Shown here piece after piece: positions 36,643 to 44,914 of a stretch of 64,000 bases of DNA. The notes below the pieces were generated by a model. The model did not search any database. It was not told the DNA's origin and saw only the letters and a program-made list of their open reading frames with translations. The position numbers and the translations under genes were made by a program. Origin of the DNA: Lacrimispora amygdalina (GTDB taxonomy: Bacteria > Bacillota > Clostridia > Lachnospirales > Lachnospiraceae); assembly GCF_900205965.1 (NCBI RefSeq), contig NZ_OAOF01000003.1, forward strand, positions 310,001-374,000, in the 5' to 3' direction. Positions within the stretch are counted from its first letter, which is position 1. Each line of letters starts with the position of its first letter.

Positions 36643-38155
36643 AGGAAAAAGCATATATAACAATAGTTTTATGGGATTATTAAGTCAAATTATAACATTA
36701 TTTTTCACTTTTCTAACTAGAACAATATTTATCAAATATATTGGATCTGAAATATTGGGAATTAACGGAACTTTTACATCTATTCTTAATACATTAGCAT
36801 TATCTGAGTTGGGATTTCAATCCGCAGTTGCATTTAATTTATATAAACCTATATATGAAAAAGATACAATACTCATAAATTCTGTGATGAATGTATTTAA
36901 ATTGATATATAGATGTATTGGAATATTTTTTATTTTGACTTCTCTTTTGATTATGCCATTTCTAAGCTTTTTTATTAAAGGTATTGAAATTACAAATGAT
37001 ATATATATATTTTTTTTATTGCAAGCAGTAGCATCTGCGAGTACATATTTTTTTGCATATAAACGCACTTTATTATACGCCGATCAACATGATTATATAT
37101 CTAAAGCGATAGATATGTTAGTTAATACTTTAATAAATATTGTTCAATGTATTATCATTATTAAGCTAAAAAGCTATTATCTATACCTTGTATTAAAAAT
37201 TGGACAGTCAATAATTTCGAATATAATTGTGCATATATATAGTTCTCATAAGCATCCATATTTACATTCAGAGCATTTGAATAAGAAGATATTTAAAGTA
37301 ATATTGAATGATGCAAAAAATGTTTTTGCTGGTAGGATTGCTTCATATATTTACACGTCAACTGATAATTTAATAATTTCTGCTTTTGTGGGAACATCAA
37401 TGGTTACATGGTTTGTAAATTATACCACTATAACAAACAGTATTAAAAATCTAACAAATAGCATACTGAGCCCTTTGATTCCTATAATTGGAAGCTACCT
37501 TGTGGATGAATATGACAATAAAAAAAAGGAAGAAACATTTCTAATATATACGCATATTCGGTATATATTAGCAATGATTTTAGTAGTTCCCTTTTTTTTA
37601 TTAATTGATGATTTTATTGTTATGTGGGTTGGTAATGAGTATGTAATGCCAAGAGCGGTTCCTATTCTATTGGGCGTTGATTTTTATATACATTTGGTAC
37701 ATAGTGCAACAGCTGACTTTATAAATGGTGCAGGTTTATTTAGAATGGAAAGAAATATAGAGATATTGGGTGCTACAACTAATATTTTATCATCGCTCAT
37801 ATTAGTAGGTTTTTGGGGTATACCTGGAGTTTTAATAGGAACAGTCATTAGTCAAATGATTTTCTGGATTGGACGGAGTTGGGTGGTATATAGATTTTGT
37901 TTAAAACAGAATATAGGAAGATATCTTAAATACTGGTGGCGAAATATGATATATGCTTTTATATTAGTTGGAACTGTGTTTATATGCACGAGAGCTAGTG
38001 ATTATTTATCTATCTCAAATAAGCTAGTGCGATTTCTTATGGTTGGTTCTTTATGCGAACTCATTGTAGTGATTATTTTAATTATATTAATGACTGAACT
38101 TAGAGAACAAAAGATAATATTTAAAATGGCAATAAAATTATTGAAAAAACATTAA
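36635..38155 (+). CDS. Polysaccharide flippase, Wzx-like (copy 2)
   Basis: 506 residues and twelve to fourteen membrane segments. The start at a TTG (36635) is chosen because it aligns with the N-terminus of copy 1 (NRGKSIYNN against QRTKRSITN) and GGGGAT lies before it; a TTG at 36620 is another choice. GINGTFTSILNTL parallels GINGLFTSVISM in copy 1, so both belong to the same flippase subfamily but have diverged strongly. It overlaps the fucosyltransferase gene by 8 bases. Presumably it exports the fucose-containing unit. Confidence 0.82.
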   Translation: MNRGKSIYNNSFMGLLSQIITLFFTFLTRTIFIKYIGSEILGINGTFTSILNTLALSELGFQSAVAFNLYKPIYEKDTILINSVMNVFKLIYRCIGIFFILTSLLIMPFLSFFIKGIEITNDIYIFFLLQAVASASTYFFAYKRTLLYADQHDYISKAIDMLVNTLINIVQCIIIIKLKSYYLYLVLKIGQSIISNIIVHIYSSHKHPYLHSEHLNKKIFKVILNDAKNVFAGRIASYIYTSTDNLIISAFVGTSMVTWFVNYTTITNSIKNLTNSILSPLIPIIGSYLVDEYDNKKKEETFLIYTHIRYILAMILVVPFFLLIDDFIVMWVGNEYVMPRAVPILLGVDFYIHLVHSATADFINGAGLFRMERNIEILGATTNILSSLILVGFWGIPGVLIGTVISQMIFWIGRSWVVYRFCLKQNIGRYLKYWWRNMIYAFILVGTVFICTRASDYLSISNKLVRFLMVGSLCELIVVIILIILMTELREQKIIFKMAIKLLKKH

Positions 38156-38208
38156 TGAAATTGGAAAGAGGTATGAAAATTGAATTATAGATTGGTTGGT
38201 ATAGATAT

Positions 38209-38941
38209 ATGAATCGGTTGCGGTGGTTAGATGCTTTAAAGGGCATAGGTATAATTTTAATAATGGTTAGTCATTCTTTCGTGATTCCTTATTTGGGGAG
38301 GGTACTTAATGCATGTTTTATCCCGCTATTTTTTATATCTACAGGATATACTTATAGTAAAAAGGGAATAAAGAAGTATTTGACAGATAAAATAAATAGA
38401 CTACTCATTCCTTATTTTTTTTATGGAATCGTATTAGTTATTCTTCTGGCAGTATTTAAATATATGAGAAGTGGAAATATTCTAAATAACACATTATTTG
38501 GGATGATAAGTTTATTATATTCGAGATATTGTTTGTATCCCAGAACAGCAAATGAAAATATACGTTTTTTAGCGAATGAGGTAAGTCCGCTGTGGTACCT
38601 AACAGCGGCGTTTGTTACATCTATTATATTTGAATTCATACCCAAATCGAATCGTAAGCAGATTTTGTTTAGTTGTATAATATGTATAACTATAACTATC
38701 TGGATGTCCTTTTTACCAGTTCTTTTGCCATGGAGTCTTGACACAGCTTTTTTGGGAACAGTATTTATGCTATTTGGATTATTAATTCGTAGAATTAATT
38801 TGGAAAATCTTAATCAAAAAAAATTGGTAATATACTGTATAGTAATTATATATATATTATTGGCTTATTTTAATCCTGGAATTAATATAAGTGTTAGAGA
38901 ATATGGCAAATATGGTGTTTTAAGTATTGTCCTAACTATTA
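38209..38941 (+). pseudogene. Acyltransferase family 3 gene, N-terminal part, interrupted by transposon
   Basis: Encodes the first 244 residues of an AT3 (OafA-like) membrane acyltransferase: LRWLDALKGIGIILIMVSHS carries the catalytic-type His, and RLLIPYFFYG follows. About seven membrane segments are visible. The real coding ends at 38941, where the 6-bp target site meets the transposon end; after that the frame runs into 14 transposon-derived codons ending at 38982. The rest of the gene lies at 42229-42512. AT3 proteins move acyl groups across the membrane onto surface sugars; this one is presumably inactive in this strain. Confidence 0.88.
38936..38941. repeat. Target-site duplication, left copy
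   Basis: CTATTA directly before the transposon, repeated exactly at 42223-42228 after it. Confidence 0.9.
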
Positions 38942-38958
38942 TGTCAGACGGCGAATTA

Positions 38959-38993
38959 CAGTCGGGAATAACGGCAAACTAAATTCCCGACTG
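38959..38993. repeat. 11-bp inverted repeat near the left transposon end
   Basis: CAGTCGGGAAT (38959-38969) and ATTCCCGACTG (38983-38993) form a perfect 11-bp stem with a 13-base loop. It may stop transcription entering the element or mark the end for transposase. Confidence 0.85.
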
Positions 38994-39004
38994 ATACCGA
39001 CCAG

Positions 39005-39054
39005 ACTGCGCAGTGTCATCTATAACTGCGCAAAAATACCTGAACAACTGCACA
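39005..39054. repeat. Three subterminal ACTGCGCA/ACTGCACA motifs
   Basis: ACTGCGCA at 39005-39012 and 39025-39032, ACTGCACA at 39047-39054, starting 20 and 22 bases apart. The right end has the inverted equivalents at 42120-42126, 42162-42168 and 42176-42182. Such helical-turn spacing is usual for transposase binding sites. Confidence 0.7.
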
Positions 39055-39064
39055 CTCTCGTAGT

Positions 39065-39101
39065 CTTGTTTCAAGACAGGATATTCCTGCTTTGAAACAA
39101 G
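39065..39101. repeat. Long hairpin near the left transposon end
   Basis: CTTGTTTCAA (39065-39074) pairs with TTGAAACAAG (39092-39101), and CAGGA with TCCTG inside it, with one mismatch. It lies just downstream of the ATPase stop codon on the minus strand. There is no clear T-run, so its role as a terminator is uncertain. Confidence 0.75.
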
Positions 39102-39151
39102 GCCATGAGCCACAGCTCACAGCCTTTGAACCTTGAAAAATAAAAACTTCA

Positions 39152-39955
39152 TTATGAAAGATTTTGATTATCTACAGCTGCAAGAATAACATCTATATCA
39201 ATAGTATGTTTGCCAGCCTGAGAGCCAAAAGCGATGGCATCGGTCATTAGATTATCAATTAACCGGGGATTTCCCTGTGAATAACCATGGATGGAGGCAA
39301 GTGCTGCATCATCAATGATGGATTTAGAGCCTCCTGCACGTTCTAGCTTGTGCAGAATATAAGCAGCAACTTCTTTGTCATCAAGTCCAGCGTAATTATA
39401 GTGGACAGTAATTCTTTGGCGAAGAGCTTCATGAACGGGTTTACGGAGAATGTCATTCAAGTGGGATTCTCCACAAAGAATTAGGGTAAAACAGTTCATG
39501 GAATCGTAACCATAGTTCATCAGCATTTTGATGTCATTGAGAATTCCAGTACTCAGATACTGTGCTTCATCAATGACCAGCAAAAGTGGCTGCCTTTTTT
39601 CCTTGTACTGGTAGTAGATCTGCTCCTGAATTGCTTTGAACATGCCAGTTTTACCACCTTTATCACTGACCCCAAGTACAGAACAGAACTGCTTGTAGAA
39701 TTCTGCAACAGAGATGGTAGACAGGCATAAATAAGCTACATGGTAAAGATTGGGGTTCAGACTTTTGGAGAAGCATCTGAGGCAGTAGGATTTTCCCATG
39801 CCGGGTCTTGCAGTAAAGATGCCGATACCACGGATATCTTTTAAGTAATCCAGTCGGTGGGACATCTCTTTAAAGTCTCTGGAAGCAAAGGAGTCCTTCT
39901 CAGAAATGGATTTATCAAAGGGATTGAAGGAAAGTGCGTAAAAGTCGTTATACAT
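39152..39955 (-). CDS. Transposon AAA+ ATPase, ExeA/TnsC-like
   Basis: 267 residues. Walker A is ARPGMGKS at residues 49-56 and Walker B LLLVIDEAQYL with D129 and E130; the sequence style matches ExeA/TniB/TnsC-type ATPases that guide DDE transposases to targets. The start at 39955 has GGGAGG 8 bases upstream and overlaps the integrase stop by 8 bases; the longer frame to 40090 lies inside the integrase gene. C-terminal GYSQGNPRLIDNLM is a typical AAA+ sensor-2 region. Together with the integrase it forms the transposition core. Confidence 0.88.
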   Translation of the reverse strand: MYNDFYALSFNPFDKSISEKDSFASRDFKEMSHRLDYLKDIRGIGIFTARPGMGKSYCLRCFSKSLNPNLYHVAYLCLSTISVAEFYKQFCSVLGVSDKGGKTGMFKAIQEQIYYQYKEKRQPLLLVIDEAQYLSTGILNDIKMLMNYGYDSMNCFTLILCGESHLNDILRKPVHEALRQRITVHYNYAGLDDKEVAAYILHKLERAGGSKSIIDDAALASIHGYSQGNPRLIDNLMTDAIAFGSQAGKHTIDIDVILAAVDNQNLS

Positions 39956-41219
39956 TAGAAGGACCTCCCATCTTTGAGTAGTCAATCGATGGTGCGTTGT
40001 TTCTCTTGGTATGGCAGTTGGCATTTTTATCCGTTCGAAGAAGAGGAAAGTGCTTACCGTCATAGAGGATGAAGGCAGAATCCATGTCATTTGGCTGATA
40101 ACGAATATCTACTTTCATAGAAATAAACTGCATAGGAACATCAAAGCTGTTCTTGTTGATGGAAACAGTGGAATCTTTATTCACTTTCCTGGAAATACGA
40201 TTGAGGAAGCATTCATTGAGCCAGTCTCTGGATGCAGGACATCTTACATGAGATTTTGTATACTGATAGCGGGTAAAAGGAGTACAGTCAATACCTGTGT
40301 GGAAGGTTGTGTTATAAGAGCGCATGTAGTCTTTTAAAAGGCTGTTAAATTCAGCCAGTGAAGAAATGCGTTCAATATCAAGCGTATAAAGCCAGCGTTC
40401 TTTCAGTGTACGAAAATGGCGTTCTACTTTTGCTTTGGAAGCTCCGTCACGGACTCTGGTGTGCAAAAGCACAGTACCAACTGCTCCACAAATCATGGAA
40501 AGCTGTTGGTTAGAATAGGGTGAACCATTGTCGACGTAAAGTTTATCGGGAATGCCGTAAGTAGCAATGGCATCTTTTAATACTTTCTGAAAGTTAGCAG
40601 CATTATCGTTATAGAAGAGTTGACCGCCTACTAACAGTCTGGAATGGTCATCGATAATCATGACACAGTAAACACGGCGGCAGTGCCCGTCTTCCGTGAT
40701 ATGTGGAAGATAACAGGTGTCAGCCTGCCACATTTTGCCAAACATATCCTCTTCAAAGGCTTTGCGGTCGCGGACATTTGGATTTCTAGCTGATTTTAAA
40801 TCATTGTGTTTGATGAAACGCTGAACGGCATCTACAGATACGGAAGCTGGGATAAAGGAATCAGCAATTAACTTCTGGTGAATCTGAGTGGCATTGAGCC
40901 TTGGAAAGTTTTCTTTTAAATGGTAGATTTCTTCAATTGCAGTATCAGAAAGAGCACGGGAAGTGCCTTTATCAACACGATCTTTTGGCATCAAGGCATC
41001 AATGCCGCCAAGACGGTACTGAGAGACCCATTTCTCAACGGTTTTGTAATCGTAGACTTTTGTTGTACCGTCTGGAAGAATCAAGGGTTTTTCAGTGACT
41101 CTCTTGTAATAGGCGGTTTTGGAAACATCAGGAAATAAGTCCTGGATCACCGGAGCGATGAGGGCAAATCGAAACTGTGCAACAGCAGCTGCGTTTGATA
41201 GATTGTTATGTTCATTCAT
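39948..41219 (-). CDS. DDE integrase/transposase of the element
   Basis: 423 residues. A helix-turn-helix region at about 1-140 precedes an rve-type catalytic core: WQADTCYLP (D167), LYVDNGSPY (D230) and KAKVERHF (E266), with exactly 35 residues between the second and third acid, the DD35E pattern. The C-terminal part is a Mu-type beta region (STVSINKNSFDVPMQF). The start at 41219 follows GGAGG by 10 bases; the frame extends to 41288 without a better site. It cuts and joins the transposon ends with help from the ATPase downstream. Confidence 0.9.
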   Translation of the reverse strand: MNEHNNLSNAAAVAQFRFALIAPVIQDLFPDVSKTAYYKRVTEKPLILPDGTTKVYDYKTVEKWVSQYRLGGIDALMPKDRVDKGTSRALSDTAIEEIYHLKENFPRLNATQIHQKLIADSFIPASVSVDAVQRFIKHNDLKSARNPNVRDRKAFEEDMFGKMWQADTCYLPHITEDGHCRRVYCVMIIDDHSRLLVGGQLFYNDNAANFQKVLKDAIATYGIPDKLYVDNGSPYSNQQLSMICGAVGTVLLHTRVRDGASKAKVERHFRTLKERWLYTLDIERISSLAEFNSLLKDYMRSYNTTFHTGIDCTPFTRYQYTKSHVRCPASRDWLNECFLNRISRKVNKDSTVSINKNSFDVPMQFISMKVDIRYQPNDMDSAFILYDGKHFPLLRTDKNANCHTKRNNAPSIDYSKMGGPSNV

Positions 41220-41317
41220 GGCATGTTTACCTCCTTCATTGGTTATGAATCTATGGTAAACCGTAGAATAAAAGATGCCTATTCCCACGTTGTGTGGAAA
41301 ACGGAATTTAAAACAGG

Positions 41318-41986
41318 TCAGAAATGCTTCCGGCCAAAAAGTGCAGTGGGATTCGCGTGGCTCTGCAAAAAGGAAGAGCCTGTAAGCCGGAAGAAACCAG
41401 AGGAGAAATCAGAGAAATGTTCCATGAGGCATAGAAATCTGATAAAATCCTTTGGAAGTTGCTCTTTCTGATCAAGAATACTGAGCCAGACAGAACGATT
41501 TTGTAGAAACATGTCACGCCACCGATAGAGCATGGAAGGAGTGATGTTGTAAGCTTCACAAAGAGAAGCCACAGTTTTAAGGTGAGTAAAGTACTCCGCA
41601 AGAACACGGAGAATGAAAAAGATACCATACTGGGAATAAGGAATGATAGTATCTGGAAGAATGGCATGGGAATGACCACAGCTTTCACAGATGATCCTTG
41701 TAACACAGATATCCTGATAGACCGGTTTTCCATGGATGATATCTATGATTGATCGGGAATAGGAAGCGTGAATCTTACAGTTTCCTTTGGAATGACAGAT
41801 GGGACATTCCACGGTTTTGGGCTGAAAAGAGCGCATGAAATCAAGAAATAAAAATTTTGATGAAGTTTTTATACGAATAATCTTGCAAAACAGAGAGTTT
41901 TTTCTTATCATAGAGATGGACTTAAGCAGACTGCTTTTTGACAGGCAACCATAAATAGGACATAGATCCTGAACCGGGACCTGCAT
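41318..41986 (-). CDS. Zinc-ribbon and HTH protein of the transposon
   Basis: 222 residues from the ATG at 41986; the frame is open to a TTG at 42100, but that TTG is the -35 box of the promoter, so the start is downstream of about 42065 and not certain. Two cysteine pairs (CPIC...  and CESCGH) form a probable zinc ribbon, and VASLCEAYNITPSMLYRW is a helix-turn-helix. It resembles the DUF6431 group found with such transposons. By place it may help choose targets, like TniQ in related systems; that is inference. Confidence 0.6.
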   Translation of the reverse strand: MQVPVQDLCPIYGCLSKSSLLKSISMIRKNSLFCKIIRIKTSSKFLFLDFMRSFQPKTVECPICHSKGNCKIHASYSRSIIDIIHGKPVYQDICVTRIICESCGHSHAILPDTIIPYSQYGIFFILRVLAEYFTHLKTVASLCEAYNITPSMLYRWRDMFLQNRSVWLSILDQKEQLPKDFIRFLCLMEHFSDFSSGFFRLTGSSFLQSHANPTALFGRKHF

Positions 41987-42071
41987 GCGGCGCTTAGTTT
42001 GGTGAAGAGAAAGGACGAACTGTAGGAAGGGCTGTTCTTTCTCTTTTTTTGTTGTTATGGTTACATTAAAA

Positions 42072-42100
42072 ACTATATGGGAATGAGAAGAAATGGTCAA
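42072..42100 (-). promoter_or_regulatory. Promoter of the transposon operon
   Basis: On the minus strand: TTGACC (42100-42095), 17 bases, TATAGT (42077-42072). It reads toward the zinc-ribbon, integrase and ATPase genes. Confidence 0.7.
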
Positions 42101-42119
42101 TAGAAAGACAGAAAAAAAC

Positions 42120-42182
42120 GTGCAGTAAAATACAGCACGTACCGATAGGTAATATATGTAGTTGCAGAAATTAATTTGCAGT
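42120..42182. repeat. Subterminal motifs of the right transposon end
   Basis: GTGCAGT (42120-42126), TTGCAGA (42162-42168) and TTGCAGT (42176-42182) are inverted relatives of the left-end ACTGC motifs. A GCACGT/ACGTGC pair at 42118-42123 and 42135-42140 also makes a small stem. Confidence 0.6.
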
Positions 42183-42203
42183 AAAGTTACAGCCGGTTGG
42201 AAT

Positions 42204-42222
42204 TATAATTTGCTGGCTGACA
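42204..42222. repeat. Right terminal inverted repeat of the transposon
   Basis: Reverse complement TGTCAGCCAGCAAATTATA matches the left end (38942-38960) at 15 of 19 positions. Confidence 0.85.
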
Positions 42223-42228
42223 CTATTA
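42223..42228. repeat. Target-site duplication, right copy
   Basis: CTATTA, identical to 38936-38941. Confidence 0.9.
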
Positions 42229-42512
42229 TAATAGGAGTTCTTGGAACAAGCAGCTATGCACTTGTTTGTAAGATATTTGAAGATACATTTGTAGTTAAAG
42301 GATTGGCTTTAATTGGACAAAATACTATTTTATTATTAGCGCTACACAGATTTATCTTTTCCATCATAGATAGATTGATTTCAAGATCGATTCATAATCA
42401 TTACATTGTTGGGTTATTAGGAGTACTTGTTTCATTGCTTATATGTCAGTCGATTAGAATAATTTTAAATAAAACATCTTTCAATATAGCATGGGTTAAA
42501 TATCTTTTTTAG
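42229..42512 (+). pseudogene. Acyltransferase family 3 gene, C-terminal part
   Basis: Encodes the last membrane segments of the AT3 acyltransferase begun at 38209 (GVLGTSSYALVCKIFED, then GQNTILLLALHRFIFS, the usual family end). Joining 38209-38941 to 42229-42512 gives 1,017 bases, that is one uninterrupted 338-residue frame, with the reading phase preserved across the junction (LTI-IIGVLG). The upstream part of the frame (42162-42222) is transposon sequence. Confidence 0.88.
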
Positions 42513-42738
42513 AGAATGTAAAAGTTCTCAATGAATCCTCCCAAAGTTATAGGATAAAGGAATAACACTGTGATTGTTATTTAGTATATTAATATACAAG
42601 TTGGTAAAAAACAGTGGGCTTTTGAGTAAAAATAATGAATAACGTGTAATTGTAAAGAACCAATGAAAGCCAGAATGCTCATAAATGTGTTAAGAAGGGA
42701 AGGCGGAAATTAAGATTTGGCATTATCACGTTGGCTAT
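42513..42738. other. Gap between the broken acyltransferase and gmd
   Basis: About 225 bases with no gene and no element I can recognise; it ends in the gmd promoter. Confidence 0.5.
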
Positions 42739-42767
42739 TTGAAAATTTGTTTAGAATTGTGTATAAT
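42739..42767 (+). promoter_or_regulatory. Promoter of the GDP-fucose operon
   Basis: TTGAAA, 17 bases, TATAAT. It lets gmd, fcl, manC and the phosphohexomutase be expressed despite the transposon upstream. Confidence 0.75.
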
Positions 42768-42827
42768 ATTTGATAAGAGCAAAATATAAGAGAAATTTAT
42801 AAATAAATGAAAGTTGAGGTTTGGACT

Positions 42828-43883
42828 ATGATGAAAAAAGCATTAATTACAGGTATTACAGGTCAGGATGGCTCCTATTTGGCGGAATTTTTGTTGGATA
42901 AGGGATATGAGGTTCATGGAATTACACGTCGTTCATCAATGTCTAATACCACTCGAATTAATCATTTAATTGCTAAGAATGCTATTACTTTATATGATGG
43001 AGATCTTTCTGATTCCTCATCTTTAATACGCATTATTAGTATTGTTCAACCGGATGAGATCTATAATTTAGCAGCACAGAGTCATGTTCAGGTTTCTTTT
43101 GATGTACCAGAATATTCCGGTGATGTGGATGCACTTGGTGTTTTACGTATTCTGGAGGCTTGCCGCATTCTTGGTCTGACTAAAAAAACAAAAGTTTATC
43201 AGGCCTCCACTTCTGAATTGTACGGAAAGGTAGAGGAAGTTCCACAAAAAGAAACGACTCCTTTCCACCCATATAGCCCCTATGCTGTTGCAAAGCAGTA
43301 TGGTTTTTGGATCACTAAGGAATACCGTGAGGCTTATGGTATGTTTGCTGTAAATGGAATTCTTTTTAACCATGAATCTGAACGTCGAGGTGAGAATTTT
43401 GTGACTCGTAAGATTACACTTGCGGCTGGACGCATTGCAGAAGGTTTACAGAATCATCTGGAGTTAGGGAACATGGATTCTCTACGTGATTGGGGATATG
43501 CCAAAGACTATGTTGAATGTATGTGGCTGATGTTACAACATGATAAACCAGAAGACTTTGTGATTGCCACAGGGGAACAGCATACGGTTCGTGATTTTAC
43601 TGAAAAGGCGTTTGCAGCTAATGGTATTAAAATTCGCTGGGACGGTTCTGATATGAATGAGAAGGGATACGATGTAGCGACTGGGAAAATGTTGGTATGT
43701 GTAAATCCTGAGTGGTTTCGTCCAACAGACGTGGATAACCTATGGGGGGATCCAACAAAGGCAAAGGTTGTTTTAGGTTGGAATCCACAGAAAACCAGTT
43801 ACGAGGAACTTGTTAGTATTATGGCAGAGCATGATCGTGAGCTTGCTAAAAAAGAAAAGGCAGTAAGAACAGCCTTGAACTAA
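42828..43883 (+). CDS. gmd: GDP-mannose 4,6-dehydratase
   Basis: 351 residues, extended short-chain dehydrogenase. [17 protein letters not shown] is the NADP-binding start, [21 protein letters not shown] contains the catalytic Thr and Glu, and [10 protein letters not shown] the Tyr-Lys pair; [17 protein letters not shown] completes the Gmd signature. It converts GDP-D-mannose to GDP-4-keto-6-deoxy-mannose. The start at 42828 has GAGGT 7 bases upstream; an ATG at 42807 is also possible but with a weaker site. The next gene encodes the following step. Confidence 0.95.
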   Translation: MMKKALITGITGQDGSYLAEFLLDKGYEVHGITRRSSMSNTTRINHLIAKNAITLYDGDLSDSSSLIRIISIVQPDEIYNLAAQSHVQVSFDVPEYSGDVDALGVLRILEACRILGLTKKTKVYQASTSELYGKVEEVPQKETTPFHPYSPYAVAKQYGFWITKEYREAYGMFAVNGILFNHESERRGENFVTRKITLAAGRIAEGLQNHLELGNMDSLRDWGYAKDYVECMWLMLQHDKPEDFVIATGEQHTVRDFTEKAFAANGIKIRWDGSDMNEKGYDVATGKMLVCVNPEWFRPTDVDNLWGDPTKAKVVLGWNPQKTSYEELVSIMAEHDRELAKKEKAVRTALN

Positions 43884-43918
43884 TGGATATTATCTGTAAT
43901 TAAAGGAGAGTAAGTTTT

Positions 43919-44860
43919 ATGGATAAAAATGGAAAAATATACGTAGCCGGTCATCGCGGCATGGTTGGTTCTGCCATTGTTCGCGAACTGGAGCGTCAGG
44001 GATATAACAATATAATAACTCGCACACGTGTAGAACTTGATTTATGCCGTCAGGAGTCTGTTGAGTCATTCTTTGAAGCAGAAAAGCCGGATTATGTATT
44101 TTTAGCCGCTGCGAAGGTAGGGGGGATCGTCTCCAACCAGAATGCGTTAGCAGATTTCATGTATGAAAATATGATTTTGGAAATGAATATTATTAATTCT
44201 GCATGGAAAAATGGGTGTAAAAAACTGGAGTTTTTAGGATCTTCCTGTATCTATCCACGGCTGGCTCCTCAGCCAATGAAAGAGGACTGTCTGCTTACTT
44301 CTGAATTGGAGAAAAGTAATGAGGCTTATGCTTTAGCCAAGATTTCTGGATTGAAATATTGTGAATTTTTAAATAAGCAATATGGAACAGATTATATTTC
44401 CGTCATGCCTACGAATCTATATGGCCCTAATGATAATTACCACCCAACTAATAGCCATGTATTGCCTGCATTGATCCGTCGTTTCCATGAGGCGAAAGAA
44501 GAAAATCTTTCGTATGTTACCTGCTGGGGGGATGGTTCTCCTTTACGAGAATTTTTGTATGTAGATGATTTGGCAAACTTATGCGTCTTTTTAATGGATC
44601 ATTACAGTGGAAATGAGACTGTAAATGCAGGAACCGGCAAAGAATTATCTATAAAAGAACTGACGGAGTTGGTCGCCAGGATTATTGGATATCATGGAGA
44701 AATCCGTTGGGATACCAGTAAACCCAATGGTACTCCTCGTAAATTGTTAGATGTTTCTAAGGCAGCTAATCTGGGTTGGACATACAAGACAACTCTCGAA
44801 GATGGCATCCGATTGTCTTATGAGGACTTCTTAAAAAATCCAATAAGAGCAGAGCGATGA
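43919..44860 (+). CDS. fcl: GDP-L-fucose synthase
   Basis: 313 residues. Starts YVAGHRGMVGSAIVREL (NADP site), has GSSCIYP (catalytic Ser and Cys) and AYALAKISGLKYCE (Tyr-Lys), and YGPNDNYHPTNSHVLPALIR, all typical of Fcl/WcaG. It epimerises and reduces the Gmd product to GDP-L-fucose, the donor for the GT11 enzyme at 35722. AAAGGAGAG precedes the ATG. Length is as expected for the family (about 310-320). Confidence 0.95.
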   Translation: MDKNGKIYVAGHRGMVGSAIVRELERQGYNNIITRTRVELDLCRQESVESFFEAEKPDYVFLAAAKVGGIVSNQNALADFMYENMILEMNIINSAWKNGCKKLEFLGSSCIYPRLAPQPMKEDCLLTSELEKSNEAYALAKISGLKYCEFLNKQYGTDYISVMPTNLYGPNDNYHPTNSHVLPALIRRFHEAKEENLSYVTCWGDGSPLREFLYVDDLANLCVFLMDHYSGNETVNAGTGKELSIKELTELVARIIGYHGEIRWDTSKPNGTPRKLLDVSKAANLGWTYKTTLEDGIRLSYEDFLKNPIRAER

Positions 44861-44914
44861 ATACAAACAGCAACAATTCTATGTACAAGTTTGATGATGA
44901 AAAGGAAGAATTGG

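Larger units (their letters stand above)
38942..42222. mobile_element. Three-gene DDE/AAA+ transposon, complete
   Basis: A 3,281-bp element. Its ends are imperfect inverted repeats starting TGTCAG (38942-38960 against 42222-42204, 15 of 19 matches), flanked by a 6-bp direct duplication CTATTA. It carries, all on the minus strand, a zinc-ribbon/HTH protein, a DDE integrase and an AAA+ ATPase, from a promoter at 42100-42072. Repeated ACTGC(A/G)CA-like motifs lie inside both ends. This plan (TGT ends, DDE plus AAA+ partner, several subterminal binding motifs) resembles the Tn7/Tn5053/Mu group in miniature. I cannot assign it to a named IS. Confidence 0.9.

Noticed and set aside
42095..42100. TTG at 42100 as start codon of the zinc-ribbon protein
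   Set aside because: The same bases form the -35 box of a good promoter and there is no ribosome site, so translation must start downstream.
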